Below are positions 48,901 to 57,038 of a stretch of DNA of 64,000 bases, one piece after another. The notes under the pieces are model-generated. The model did no database searches. It was not told the DNA's origin and saw only the letters and a list, made by a program, of their open reading frames with translations. Source of the DNA: CAIVAT01 sp037128705 (GTDB lineage: Bacteria; Bacteroidota; Bacteroidia; Bacteroidales; FEN-979); NCBI GenBank assembly GCA_037128705.1, contig JBAXVX010000004.1, positions 101,095 through 165,094 of the forward strand, in the 5' to 3' direction. Position numbers and translations under genes: made by a program. The first letter of the stretch is position 1. Every line of letters starts with the position of its first letter.

Positions 48901-49693
48901 TTAACCAGTATTGAAGTCCCCGCAACAGCACAATATCTGCACAAAAGAACAGGACCATCAGGTTCTTCTTCGTCTTAAACCGCGGTAACCTGTTAAATAT
49001 TCTATAAATGAAATAGAATAAACACAAGGCCCCTACCAGTAAAATCATGAAGAAAAGTGCAACAGGAAAAACTTGTTGCGGGGTGTATTTTGAAAAATTT
49101 AAACTGAACAATATTCTTTGATCACCTGAAGTGATGGGAAACTCCCCCTTCTTTGATTCAAGATTGACTGATTCTGGGCAACTGAAAAGAGCAGAAAATT
49201 TATTCTTTATAAAGTTATTCTGAAACGGAAATTGGCTTTTTATCAGGTAGAAACCAAGAAATACAAAATGACCAGATTTTCGGACATGGAACCCGTACCA
49301 GCCATTTTTTAATTTTACTGCACCGTTGTTCTCCCCGAAATGGCCGCTGACATTTTCGGGTAAAACCATTTTATTATTACTCCAATAACATAGCGAATCA
49401 TTTTTAAAAACAAATAAATAAATTCCTTTGTCAAAGACGGGAGCCTCCAACCCGTTTTTGATTGCCGGATACCGGCATGATCCGGTATCAAAATGCGTGA
49501 ATAAAATTTTTAACGATCGATTTGCTTTTTCCTCTGCATTAAAAATTTCCTTTTGAAAAATCCGGGTAATCGTTTCTGGCCTGTTTTGATAGTTGGAATA
49601 GATCCTCAGACCAAATATTGAGAGATATAAGAAAATTGCCAATAAGAGGAATGGCAATCCCGGTATTTGGCTATCCTTTAGAACAGATTTCAC
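45977..49693 (-). CDS. Very large NtrY-type sensor histidine kinase
   Basis: A 1238-residue membrane kinase. The N-terminal ~750 residues contain about ten hydrophobic helices in two groups and two extracytoplasmic regions, much more than a normal NtrY (about 750 residues in all). A Cache-like sensor region follows (NVFFSDINFYNKKGILVASS), then HAMP (ISNYITAPLSMLSDKMSRLR), the H-box HEIKNPLTPMKLSA and the ATPase motifs NLLNNAVQAIGDD, SDNGSGISAD and GGMGLGLAIVKSI. No response regulator lies beside it. The paired gldH suggests an envelope link, but this is inference. Confidence 0.9.
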   Translation of the reverse strand: MKSVLKDSQIPGLPFLLLAIFLYLSIFGLRIYSNYQNRPETITRIFQKEIFNAEEKANRSLKILFTHFDTGSCRYPAIKNGLEAPVFDKGIYLFVFKNDSLCYWSNNKMVLPENVSGHFGENNGAVKLKNGWYGFHVRKSGHFVFLGFYLIKSQFPFQNNFIKNKFSALFSCPESVNLESKKGEFPITSGDQRILFSLNFSKYTPQQVFPVALFFMILLVGALCLFYFIYRIFNRLPRFKTKKNLMVLFFCADIVLLRGLQYWLRFPEELAQSELFSPALYSSTSLLPSLGDFTLNVILLFVICLAIYNDAAINPSRSSHGRGKKLFINSLLLFLLLCFFRIAGDVISDLIINSSLSLNLQDISSLAYDSIYGLFIISMMLFSFWLISTRVFNDIIKSAGEKKHLSLSAIISGVFYCFVFLSVYGKIDIIYLLFFYFYFGFYWYLKLNARSLSVHNLLFILCFYAVFATVILNRANARKEQEKINLLALKLATRRNPVTEVLFEQVERKLLQDSIVKAFLQPKPTGNTMNQENFLDYLKNIYFNDYWKKYDLQITICDSLKELRIQPQGYLINCGLYFRGIIRDYGEPTSLPNLFFLDYGLGKEYYLAILSENREGNPLKDHQSLILEFNLLNTYPDPGYPGLLMDNTRIDLPNLSDYSYGLYQNGRLVHSVGSYNYRIELNCYKGFSQKNLFFKEDQMIHYHYFINESDSLLISKNDEFFLTRISPFSYLLILFTIISFFIFIIIYYPRNPQIISANLRNRLHASLIGILVVTLAVIGIVQIINIININSKKNLANLKEKAYSVQVEIQHRYSNLPEAQSISKSELEDFLIKLSNVFFSDINFYNKKGILVASSRGQIFEEGLVSKRMNPEAFEQLIIEKGSAYIHNESIGNMRFSSAYLPLYNNQNHLLGYINLPYFSRQDELKKEISTFLVTFLNIYILLLLFGVFITILISNYITAPLSMLSDKMSRLRLGLVNDKIEWKHGDEIGQLVQEYNRMIDELGRSAEVLARSERESAWREMARQVAHEIKNPLTPMKLSAQYLQKAWNDKAPDMDERMARFTRTLIEQIETLSAIASDFSSFAKMPAAINEWINLKELIQFVLSMYKDSSEIQYEFKFTTDDPIIFADRALLIRIFTNLLNNAVQAIGDDSMGKISIVLSKEGQKWVIAISDNGSGISADRAGKIFQPDFTTKSGGMGLGLAIVKSIVTGMQGEITFSSTEQHGTTFIIKIPINEMH

Positions 49694-49811
49694 TAAATTG
49701 CTGATTTAGAATGCAATACATTGGGCCATTTAGAAGCCCTCTGCCGGGTCTTCTCTTCAGGGTCGATAAACTTTATTAAAACAGGCTCTGCAATCAATGC
49801 AAGGCTTAAAA

Positions 49812-50732
49812 TTAAGAATTTTTAAGAGACAGGATGAAAACCTGACTTGAATGACCCCTGTCTTTCATTCTCGCTCTGAAATTTGACCAGAGACCCAAAC
49901 ACGCGGCATTAAAAAAGTTATTCTTTCCAGATTTATATTTTTCACTTAACATGGAGACATAAAATGCATCCAGTTTCTGTGGATATATTTTCCTTATTTC
50001 AAAACCATGTTTTGAAACAAGTTTATCAAAGCTTTTTTCAGTAAAATGATACAAGTGTCTCGGAACATCATAAGCCCCCCAAAATTGCTTATAATGTCCG
50101 GCATCCCATGAATTACTGTTTGGCACAGCGACTATAAAAATTCCCCGGGGAGCCAGAAGTTGTTTAACTTGGGTAATCAACTCGTTCAGATTGTGAATAT
50201 GTTCAAGAACATGCCACATGGTAATACAATTAAACGATCCATTCATTCCTTCTAAAAGCTCAACCTGTTCAAATGTATTGACAGAATTGATGCTTTTTGC
50301 AAATCCACGGGCTTTGTCGTTCGGCTCAATCCCTGTCGTATTATATCCCCTTTTCTGGCAATAGGAAAGGAATTCTGCCGTTCCACATCCTATGTCAAGG
50401 ATCTTTATGCCAGCGGTGTATTTTTCAAGGATTCTGAACTTTCTACGAATGGATACCATTCGGGCAACTTTGTATATCCTGCTTATCAGATCACCTTTGT
50501 CAGCTCCATGTGAAATATACTCATCTGATTGATAATACTTGTTTATCTCTGATTTTGCCGGCCGCGGACTGACGAATCTGAATCCACAGGCGTTGCATGA
50601 CAGTATCGAAAAATCCTCTTTCGATAAAAAATAATCTTTCACAGGAAGAAAAGGAGAAAAGGCAGTATTATCACAAACCGGGCAAATTGAAATAATTTCA
50701 GCCATATGAGGTATCTGTTTCACGTGGAACAT
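49812..50732 (-). CDS. Class I SAM-dependent methyltransferase with N-terminal zinc-ribbon
   Basis: About 306 residues. The N-terminal CPVCDN...CNACGFRFV motif binds zinc. The methyltransferase core has ILDIGCGTAEFLSYC (SAM site), GIEPND, MWHVLEHIHNL and FIVAVPNSNSWD. This layout fits enzymes acting on surface sugars or lipids, but the substrate is unknown. The ATG at 50732 shares a base with the mnmG stop (TGATG). It would then translate the parS-like site as MFHVKQ. The ATG at 50705 (MAEIISICPVCD) is the alternative and starts directly at the zinc motif. Confidence 0.85.
   Translation of the reverse strand: MFHVKQIPHMAEIISICPVCDNTAFSPFLPVKDYFLSKEDFSILSCNACGFRFVSPRPAKSEINKYYQSDEYISHGADKGDLISRIYKVARMVSIRRKFRILEKYTAGIKILDIGCGTAEFLSYCQKRGYNTTGIEPNDKARGFAKSINSVNTFEQVELLEGMNGSFNCITMWHVLEHIHNLNELITQVKQLLAPRGIFIVAVPNSNSWDAGHYKQFWGAYDVPRHLYHFTEKSFDKLVSKHGFEIRKIYPQKLDAFYVSMLSEKYKSGKNNFFNAACLGLWSNFRARMKDRGHSSQVFILSLKNS
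50716..50731. promoter_or_regulatory. parS-like centromere site 1
   Basis: TGTTTCACGTGGAACA equals, on the minus strand, TGTTCCACGTGAAACA, a full match to the bacterial parS consensus TGTTnCACGTGAAACA bound by ParB. It abuts the mnmG stop codon. Confidence 0.85.
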
Positions 50733-52600
50733 CAACGTCCAAGATATACAATCAGAACAGAAATATCTGCAGGAGATACCCCGCTGATTCGAGAAGCCTG
50801 ACCAATCGTTCTTGGTTGAATTTTGTTTAGCTTTTCCCGCGCCTCATTAGACAACGAGGATAATTCAGAATAATTAAATCCCTGGAAAAGGGACAGGTTT
50901 TCAAGATTTAGCATTTTATCCGCCACATCCTGTTCCTTTTCAAGATAGCTTTCGTACTTCACCATCAGTTCCACCTCTTCAAGGATATCCTCATCCTGGC
51001 ATTCTTCAAATTCGGTAAAGTCATTCACTTTTTCAACGGATGCTATCAATCCCTTAATCGTAACTTTTGGTCTTAACAATACGGTGGAAGCCTTTTGCTT
51101 TTGCGTTATTTCTCTTTCACCAAGATTCTGAAGCATTTCATTTACCTGCACCGGCAGCAGACTCTCCTTTTTGAGAAATTGGATCATCGCATCAACTTTT
51201 TGATATTTCTCCTTCACTCTGATGAGTCTTTCATCAGATGCCAATCCTATGCAGTGTGATAACGCGGTAAGACGTTGATCTGCATTATCCTGACGCAACA
51301 ACAACCGGTATTCAGCTCTTGAGGTAAACATACGATATGGCTCTTCTGTGCCTTTGGTCACCAGATCATCAAGCAATACCCCAATATATGCTTCCGACCG
51401 TTTTAAAACGAATTCCTTTTCCTTATGAATCTTCAAATGTGCATTGATTCCTGCCATCAAACCCTGCGCCGCTGCCTCTTCATATCCTGTCGTTCCGTTA
51501 ATCTGCCCTGCAAAAAATAAATTTTCAATCAATCTTGTTTCAAGGGTAATTTTTAATTGAAGCGGGGGGAAATAATCATACTCTATGGCATACCCAGGTC
51601 TGAAAAATTTTGCTTTTTCAAATCCCTTTACTTTCCTTAATGCTTTAAATTGAATATCCTCCGGTAGCGATGATGAAAATCCGTTTACGTAATATTCCTC
51701 AGTTTCCAATCCTTCAGGCTCAATGAAAAGCTGATGCCTCTCCTTGGTTGCAAAACGGTCAATTTTATCCTCTATCGACGGACAATAACGCGGCCCTCTG
51801 CCCTGGATTCTTCCGGAATACATCGGAGATTTGTCAAACCCTGTCCGGAGAATATCATGGACTTCGGCACTGGTATAAGTAAGAAAGCAACTTCGCTGTT
51901 TCTTTAGAAAAGGAGTTCCGGAAAAAGAAAATTTACCTGGTACCTCATCTCCCGGTTGCTCCTCCATCTTCTTAAAATTAAGAGATCTTCCATCAACACG
52001 AACGGGTGTCCCGGTTTTCATTCTGCTCGAATTAAAACCAAGCTTCACCAATCGTTCGGTTAAACTTGTTGCTGCACGCTCTCCTATTCTTCCGCCTGAA
52101 AAATGTTTTTCGCCAATGTGTATAATTCCATTTAAAAAGGTTCCATTTGCCAATATAACAGCCTTTCCATGAAAGGTCAATCCCAATCCTGTTTTAACTC
52201 CTGCAATTCTGTCGTTCTTTGCTACGATATCTATTACTGTATCCTGCCAGAAATCAACATTATTATTTCTTTCCAACACCTTTCTCCATTCATAGGAAAA
52301 AAGGAACCGGTCATTTTGCGCCCGTGGACTCCACATAGCCGGACCTTTTGATTTATTCAGCATCCTGAATTGAATCATGGTCAGATCCGTAATAATGCCT
52401 GAACAACCACCCAGTGCGTCAATCTCCCTTACTATCTGCCCCTTTGCAATTCCTCCCATTGACGGGTTACATGACATCTGGGCCATATTCATCATGTTCA
52501 TGGTAATCAACAGAACTTTGGATCCCATGGAAGCAGCAGATGCAGCGGCTTCACAACCAGCATGACCTGCTCCAACAACAATAATGTCATATTTTAACAT
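50732..52600 (-). CDS. mnmG: tRNA uridine-5-carboxymethylaminomethyl modification enzyme MnmG (GidA)
   Basis: A 622-residue FAD enzyme that, with MnmE, modifies U34 of several tRNAs. The N-terminal dinucleotide-binding motif is VVGAGHAGCEAA. Conserved GidA segments include CNPSMGGIAKGQIVREID, SPRAQNDRFLFS, ILANGTFLNGIIHIG, GRGPRYCPSIEDK, AGQINGTTGYEEAAAQG and MFTSRAEYRLLLRQDNAD. The length is normal. Unusually tidy parS-like sites lie eight bases before its start codon and directly after its stop. MnmG genes often lie near the replication origin, which agrees. Confidence 0.97.
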   Translation of the reverse strand: MLKYDIIVVGAGHAGCEAAASAASMGSKVLLITMNMMNMAQMSCNPSMGGIAKGQIVREIDALGGCSGIITDLTMIQFRMLNKSKGPAMWSPRAQNDRFLFSYEWRKVLERNNNVDFWQDTVIDIVAKNDRIAGVKTGLGLTFHGKAVILANGTFLNGIIHIGEKHFSGGRIGERAATSLTERLVKLGFNSSRMKTGTPVRVDGRSLNFKKMEEQPGDEVPGKFSFSGTPFLKKQRSCFLTYTSAEVHDILRTGFDKSPMYSGRIQGRGPRYCPSIEDKIDRFATKERHQLFIEPEGLETEEYYVNGFSSSLPEDIQFKALRKVKGFEKAKFFRPGYAIEYDYFPPLQLKITLETRLIENLFFAGQINGTTGYEEAAAQGLMAGINAHLKIHKEKEFVLKRSEAYIGVLLDDLVTKGTEEPYRMFTSRAEYRLLLRQDNADQRLTALSHCIGLASDERLIRVKEKYQKVDAMIQFLKKESLLPVQVNEMLQNLGEREITQKQKASTVLLRPKVTIKGLIASVEKVNDFTEFEECQDEDILEEVELMVKYESYLEKEQDVADKMLNLENLSLFQGFNYSELSSLSNEAREKLNKIQPRTIGQASRISGVSPADISVLIVYLGR

Positions 52601-52608
52601 GATCCATT

Positions 52609-52624
52609 TGTTCCACGTGAAACC
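52609..52624. promoter_or_regulatory. parS-like centromere site 2
   Basis: TGTTCCACGTGAAACC matches 15 of 16 positions of the parS consensus. It lies in the mnmG leader, eight bases before the start codon, 1.9 kb from site 1. Confidence 0.75.
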
Positions 52625-52649
52625 TGACTCCCGAATATCAGAAATAATT

Positions 52650-53096
52650 CTAGGAAGAACGCGCTTTGATTTGAAAAAGTCTATCTAAATAATAATCCTC
52701 TTTCGAGCTCATTTTTTGTCTCTCTTCAGTTGATATATCCGTATACCCGATTAAATGCAAAACACCATGAATCATTACACGGTGCAATTCATCTATAAAC
52801 TTTTGATTAAACTTTTTTGCGTTTTCCTTTACTCTTGGTACGCTTATAAAAATATCGCCACTGATTAGACCCTTTTCTTCATTGCTTGGAAAAGTAATAA
52901 TGTCAGTTAAAGTATTATGCTTTAAATATTTCTGATTTATTCTACCTAAATATTTATCAGAGCAAAAAACAAAACATATCTCTCCTGCTCCCGAATTTTC
53001 CGCGCTAGCAGTATCGCTTATCCAAAGTCTGACATTGTTTTTCTCAGGCAGGGTATACCTGATGTCCTCGGTAAAGAAATGAATCCATTTACTCAT
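52650..53096 (-). CDS. ybeY: Endoribonuclease YbeY
   Basis: A 148-residue metal-dependent RNase for 16S rRNA 3' maturation and ribosome quality control. The zinc motif reads HRVMIHGVLHLIGYTDISTEE. The first two His of the usual HGxLHLxGYDH are present, but the third position is Asp rather than His. This is common in Bacteroidota as far as I recall. KYLKHNTLTDIITFPSNE is the conserved upstream segment. It overlaps the upstream gene by four bases. Confidence 0.92.
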   Translation of the reverse strand: MSKWIHFFTEDIRYTLPEKNNVRLWISDTASAENSGAGEICFVFCSDKYLGRINQKYLKHNTLTDIITFPSNEEKGLISGDIFISVPRVKENAKKFNQKFIDELHRVMIHGVLHLIGYTDISTEERQKMSSKEDYYLDRLFQIKARSS

Positions 53097-53578
53097 TTCT
53101 TTTGTTTTACATCAACTTTCTTAGTCCAGTATTCCTTTAACTGATTGATTCTCAGTAACGATTTTTCATAATTCATGCTCGATACATAAAAGACCAGTAC
53201 AATGCTTTTCGCATTAACAGAAATTGTTATCTCGTCAGTCAGTGCTTTAATAATAAAAATATCACGGGCCAATTTATGCTTACGAATTTCAAGTTCTAGA
53301 ACATCTTCTGTATCGGCTTTAGCATCCTGGGTATTGCCTAACCTAATTTTAAAGATCAATCCCTTGGGGGTTCTGTCGAAGGAAACATAAATTTTCCCAT
53401 CCGCTTTTGCCTCGTTCAAAGAGAAAAGGATTCCAGCTGCTTCGGTTGTCGCTAAAAGGATATTTCCAAAATACTCATTGTTGATGTTATAGTAGTCGCA
53501 TATTTCTTCGACAAACCTTTCCAGTTTGTTAATTTCCTTACTGTCGGTAATGACAAGTTCTCTATAATCTTGTTTCAT
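53093..53578 (-). CDS. Anti-sigma/HATPase-like regulatory protein
   Basis: A 161-residue cytoplasmic protein with the layout of RsbW-type anti-sigma ATPases: VEEICDYYNINNEYFGNILLATTEAAG for the N-box helix, then a beta strand (KIYVSFDRTPKGLIFKIRLG) and a C-terminal helix-strand pair (RDIFIIKALTDEITISVNAK). The N-box Asn appears lost (TEAAG), and the glycine-rich ATP lid is not clear. ATP binding is therefore doubtful. It is translationally coupled to ybeY and follows the DUF4175 gene by one base, an order I believe is conserved in the phylum. Confidence 0.7.
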   Translation of the reverse strand: MKQDYRELVITDSKEINKLERFVEEICDYYNINNEYFGNILLATTEAAGILFSLNEAKADGKIYVSFDRTPKGLIFKIRLGNTQDAKADTEDVLELEIRKHKLARDIFIIKALTDEITISVNAKSIVLVFYVSSMNYEKSLLRINQLKEYWTKKVDVKQKK

Positions 53579-53579
53579 A

Positions 53580-56500
53580 TCAGTATCCTATTTTTAAAAT
53601 ATAACTGCTAATTTTACCTTTATAAAACGAACTAGTGACAGGTAAAGTTAATTGAATATTGTCGACGCCCGCTTTCTTTTTGCTGTTATACTGAAAATAT
53701 TGATTAGGGTTACCACTATTTGTATTTTTTGCTTCTGTAGATTCTCTTTTTTCTTCCTGGTCTCGCGTTTGTTCCGCTTTGTCTGATTCAAGAAGGCGAG
53801 ATATGATTTTCTGTTGCCTCAGGATAGTTTCCCGGGTTATTCGTTTATTAACCAAATCTTTCTCAAGTTGCTCCATTTCGTTTCTGGTCTCATTCAAATT
53901 TCCCTGTTCTTTTAATCCTTTTGCCCCTGTTTGATTATCGTATTGCTGCATCTGATTCCTGATGGCCTCCTGTTGAGCTGCTAATTTGGCAATTTGCTGA
54001 TTGACCTCTTTTTCTTGTGACTTGTTTCCTCCCGGTTTCCCGGAATTTGACTCCATCCCCTCTTTCAATTTTTGGAGCTGCTGGCCCAGTTTATCCTGAA
54101 GCTCTTTGATTCCCTTTATTGAACTCTTACCTCCCTTTGTTGACGGGTTTGGGCAGGATTTCTTCCCTCCCTTCGATTTCATACTGGAGGCCATCTGCTC
54201 ATCCATTTTTTCCATAGTCTCATTGAGCAAAAGTGCCAGATTATTTATTGATGTCATAGTGTATTGTTGTTTTGCAACAGCAAGATTAATGTTCCTGCTG
54301 TCCAACGCATTCAATGTCATATCTATATTTACTTTTATTGCCGTTATTTCCTTTGAAATATAAGGTTTCAGCGCCATTTGTCTCTTTGCTATCGAATTCA
54401 GCGAATCTTCAACGACGGTCAGTTTTTGAATGAATTCCTTTTGGCTTGCAATGATCTCCGTCAATCGCGGATCGCCTCTTGAAATGACTCTGGTTGTTCC
54501 AATAAGGTTTTCCTGTTCAAATGACAAACGTATCAGGTTTTCAAGGATCATCCTTATGTTTGAAGCATCCTCAGCCAGCTGATCTTCCTCATTTTCCTGC
54601 TGCAAATCATCCAATTGGTCAGAGAGTTCTCTCATTTGCTTTGCAGCATTACGTTGAAATCTTACTGCCTCCCTGGTCTTCTTTTCCTCAATATTTTTCT
54701 TTCCTGATTCAAGATTTGCATGGATGCTGTCCTGTTTTTCGTCCGTTTTATCAAGATTTGCAGGAGTTTCCAGAGTTTTGCCCTCAGTTTTAAGTTCACT
54801 AAGTTTGCCCGACAGAGAGTCGGTCTGAATGTTAATTCTATTTTGACCTTCTAATAGCTGGTCATTTGTCTTTTTTAATTCGAGTGTTTCTTTCGCAAGA
54901 ATATCCTGTTTTTCCGCCATTTTTTTTAGCTCCTGGCTTAAAGATTCTAATTTCCTTTCGAATTCAAGTTGTTTCATTAAGGCCAGGTTCCTATCCAATT
55001 GCGTTTCCAATTCTTTGTTTGAAATTTTCATTTTTTCCAGAAGTTGATTCAATTTAGCCTTGTCAATCTGTTTTAACATCGCCTGCATCTCTTCTATCAT
55101 CTTCTTCATTTCGTCCGATAGCAACTGTGCCATCATATCTTCAAGTTGCTTCTGTTTTTGTATGATCCGTTCGCTCGTATTCAAATATTTCTCTTCATTC
55201 TCCAGGTTTTCTCTTGAATTCTCAAGTGCACCCTTTATTTTTTGTTCAATCTCAAGGTTCGCTTTTATTAAATCCTCCATTTTCTTTTTTTCCTGCCAGG
55301 AGATATTGTTCTGTTCAACCATTTTCCTATTCAACTCATCAACCGTTTTTTCTATCCGGCTGGATTCTTGCATGCTTTGGTTGATTTTATCCTGCATTGA
55401 TTGTTCGTTCTGCTCGGTACGCTGAGAAAGTTCTTCCAGGGTTGGAGTTGAAATCATTTTAACCTCCGATTTGGTGCATTTTGGATTATGAATGCCGTCA
55501 TTGTCACATACCTCAAAATAATATCGAAGGCTCATGCCGGTGTTTGGCAGTAGGTTCAGCAGATCTCCCATATAAAAGAATTCCTGATTATTGATCCTTT
55601 TATCAATCATTATATTTTCAAAAACGTGGTTTCTTTTTACGGAATCATCCTTACTGCTTATATCCGCGTTAAAAGTTAAGCTTGTAAAACCATAATCATC
55701 TTTGATCGTTCCCTTGAAAAAAATTCTTGTATTTAGGAGAGAGTCCTTTGTCTCAGTAACATATATTGTTGGAAATCCATCACTTACCACATTAATATGA
55801 TATACCAGCGAATCGGGCGCCATTTTAGTTTCATTTAATGGTGATATACAGTAGGATGTTGTCGTGGGACAGGATTCTGCAAAGGTGAAAACATTGCTTT
55901 GCTTACGAATCAGTCTGTTCTTCTTGTCTCCAAACCGGAGTTCCAGAACACTAACGTCTTTGGTATAAAAATTCCATTTTAACCCTGTCCCTTCAGGAAT
56001 TGTTAGATCTCCGATATTTTCAAGCTTTTCAGCTGCTTTGTTTAAATAGAAAGGATAGGTAACTTCAACGTCAAAACTCAATAATGTGGGTTTAGGAAAC
56101 ACCTTGATTTCATAACTTTTAGATGAAAAATCTCCGGCAGTAATGATGAAAGAGGTGTTTTCCTGCAAGGATTTAAAAAGAAAGGTGTAATTAAATCCTC
56201 TGCCTTTATTCATTTTAAATAGTCCTGATTTTGTCCTGATATAGATTTCGGACGGAATTTCAATACCCGAAGCAACCACAGCAAGTTCAAAATCCTGCTG
56301 TTGAACAACGGATAAATCTTTATTGCGGATTTCTATTTTGAAAGGCAGCTGGGTAGAAAAGGATCTGTTATATTGAATGATCCTGTTTGTCGGATCCGCA
56401 ATGAAACCTGGTAAAAACAAGGCCAATACTAGGATTATTGCCAATGGAATAAATGCCAGCCGAAGATAACGCAAGTTTTTCCTGAAATCAATCACTTTTG

Positions 56501-56933
56501 TAAACCGAAACAGTTTCAACGTTTCGGTTTTTTGCCTGATACTGGCTGAAAGCAGATCAGCGTGTTCTCCCGGGTCTTTCCTTTTTCTTATCAATTGCAA
56601 TGTATTCAGTAACTTGTCCTGAATTTCAGGGAAATGATTCCCGATTATTTCTGCGGCTTTTACATGGGTGATTACCCTTCCAATCTTAATAATCTGCAAT
56701 AACGGTATGAGAACCAGCCTGGAAAAAAGGAATATGGCTCCGGATAAAAAAGCAAAAAAAAGGACTGTTCTGATGGCTGGGCTAAAATGAAAGTAATATT
56801 CACTGATGATAAGGACCAAATAATATGTCGCAAGCAAGGAAAGGGTCCAAAGCAGCCCTTTAATCAACCGGTTTCTATAGTATTTCCGGATGAACTCGTC
56901 CAGTTTCCTTATAAGTATGCTTTCTTCTGCCAT
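53580..56933 (-). CDS. DUF4175-like membrane and coiled-coil protein
   Basis: A 1117-residue protein. Three hydrophobic helices lie in the first ~190 residues (LLWTLSLLATYYLVLII, TVLFFAFLSGAIFLF, LAFIPLAIILVLALFLPGF). About 300 residues of Ig-like strands follow and then a very long Gln-, Glu- and Lys-rich coiled coil over the last ~600 residues, with a small KGGKKSCPNPSTKGGKSS loop. It fits Bacteroidota DUF4175 proteins of unknown function. The ATG at 56933 (MAEESILIRKLDEF) is chosen, because the upstream extension overlaps a promoter. The coiled coil could span much of the periplasm. Confidence 0.85.
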   Translation of the reverse strand: MAEESILIRKLDEFIRKYYRNRLIKGLLWTLSLLATYYLVLIISEYYFHFSPAIRTVLFFAFLSGAIFLFSRLVLIPLLQIIKIGRVITHVKAAEIIGNHFPEIQDKLLNTLQLIRKRKDPGEHADLLSASIRQKTETLKLFRFTKVIDFRKNLRYLRLAFIPLAIILVLALFLPGFIADPTNRIIQYNRSFSTQLPFKIEIRNKDLSVVQQQDFELAVVASGIEIPSEIYIRTKSGLFKMNKGRGFNYTFLFKSLQENTSFIITAGDFSSKSYEIKVFPKPTLLSFDVEVTYPFYLNKAAEKLENIGDLTIPEGTGLKWNFYTKDVSVLELRFGDKKNRLIRKQSNVFTFAESCPTTTSYCISPLNETKMAPDSLVYHINVVSDGFPTIYVTETKDSLLNTRIFFKGTIKDDYGFTSLTFNADISSKDDSVKRNHVFENIMIDKRINNQEFFYMGDLLNLLPNTGMSLRYYFEVCDNDGIHNPKCTKSEVKMISTPTLEELSQRTEQNEQSMQDKINQSMQESSRIEKTVDELNRKMVEQNNISWQEKKKMEDLIKANLEIEQKIKGALENSRENLENEEKYLNTSERIIQKQKQLEDMMAQLLSDEMKKMIEEMQAMLKQIDKAKLNQLLEKMKISNKELETQLDRNLALMKQLEFERKLESLSQELKKMAEKQDILAKETLELKKTNDQLLEGQNRINIQTDSLSGKLSELKTEGKTLETPANLDKTDEKQDSIHANLESGKKNIEEKKTREAVRFQRNAAKQMRELSDQLDDLQQENEEDQLAEDASNIRMILENLIRLSFEQENLIGTTRVISRGDPRLTEIIASQKEFIQKLTVVEDSLNSIAKRQMALKPYISKEITAIKVNIDMTLNALDSRNINLAVAKQQYTMTSINNLALLLNETMEKMDEQMASSMKSKGGKKSCPNPSTKGGKSSIKGIKELQDKLGQQLQKLKEGMESNSGKPGGNKSQEKEVNQQIAKLAAQQEAIRNQMQQYDNQTGAKGLKEQGNLNETRNEMEQLEKDLVNKRITRETILRQQKIISRLLESDKAEQTRDQEEKRESTEAKNTNSGNPNQYFQYNSKKKAGVDNIQLTLPVTSSFYKGKISSYILKIGY

Positions 56934-56960
56934 TCTATGTGCAAAGGGATCATTCGTTTG

Positions 56961-56968
56961 CAAAAGTA
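56961..56968 (-). promoter_or_regulatory. -7 element for the DUF4175 gene
   Basis: TACTTTTG on the minus strand, 27 bases before the ATG at 56933. It is divergent from the gltX promoter at 57013. Confidence 0.5.
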
Positions 56969-57012
56969 CAAATATTAGAGGGGCGCCTGGGCACATAAAG
57001 CGCAGAATAGCC

Positions 57013-57020
57013 TATTTTTG
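57013..57020 (+). promoter_or_regulatory. -7 element for gltX
   Basis: TATTTTTG matches TAnnTTTG, 18 bases before the ATG at 57039. It argues against a start at 57018. Confidence 0.5.
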
Positions 57021-57038
57021 TCTTTCAAAACCCAGCAT

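Noticed and set aside
52726..52739. TTGATATATCCGTA as a further FNR-like site
   Set aside because: Only one half-site matches and it lies inside ybeY coding sequence.
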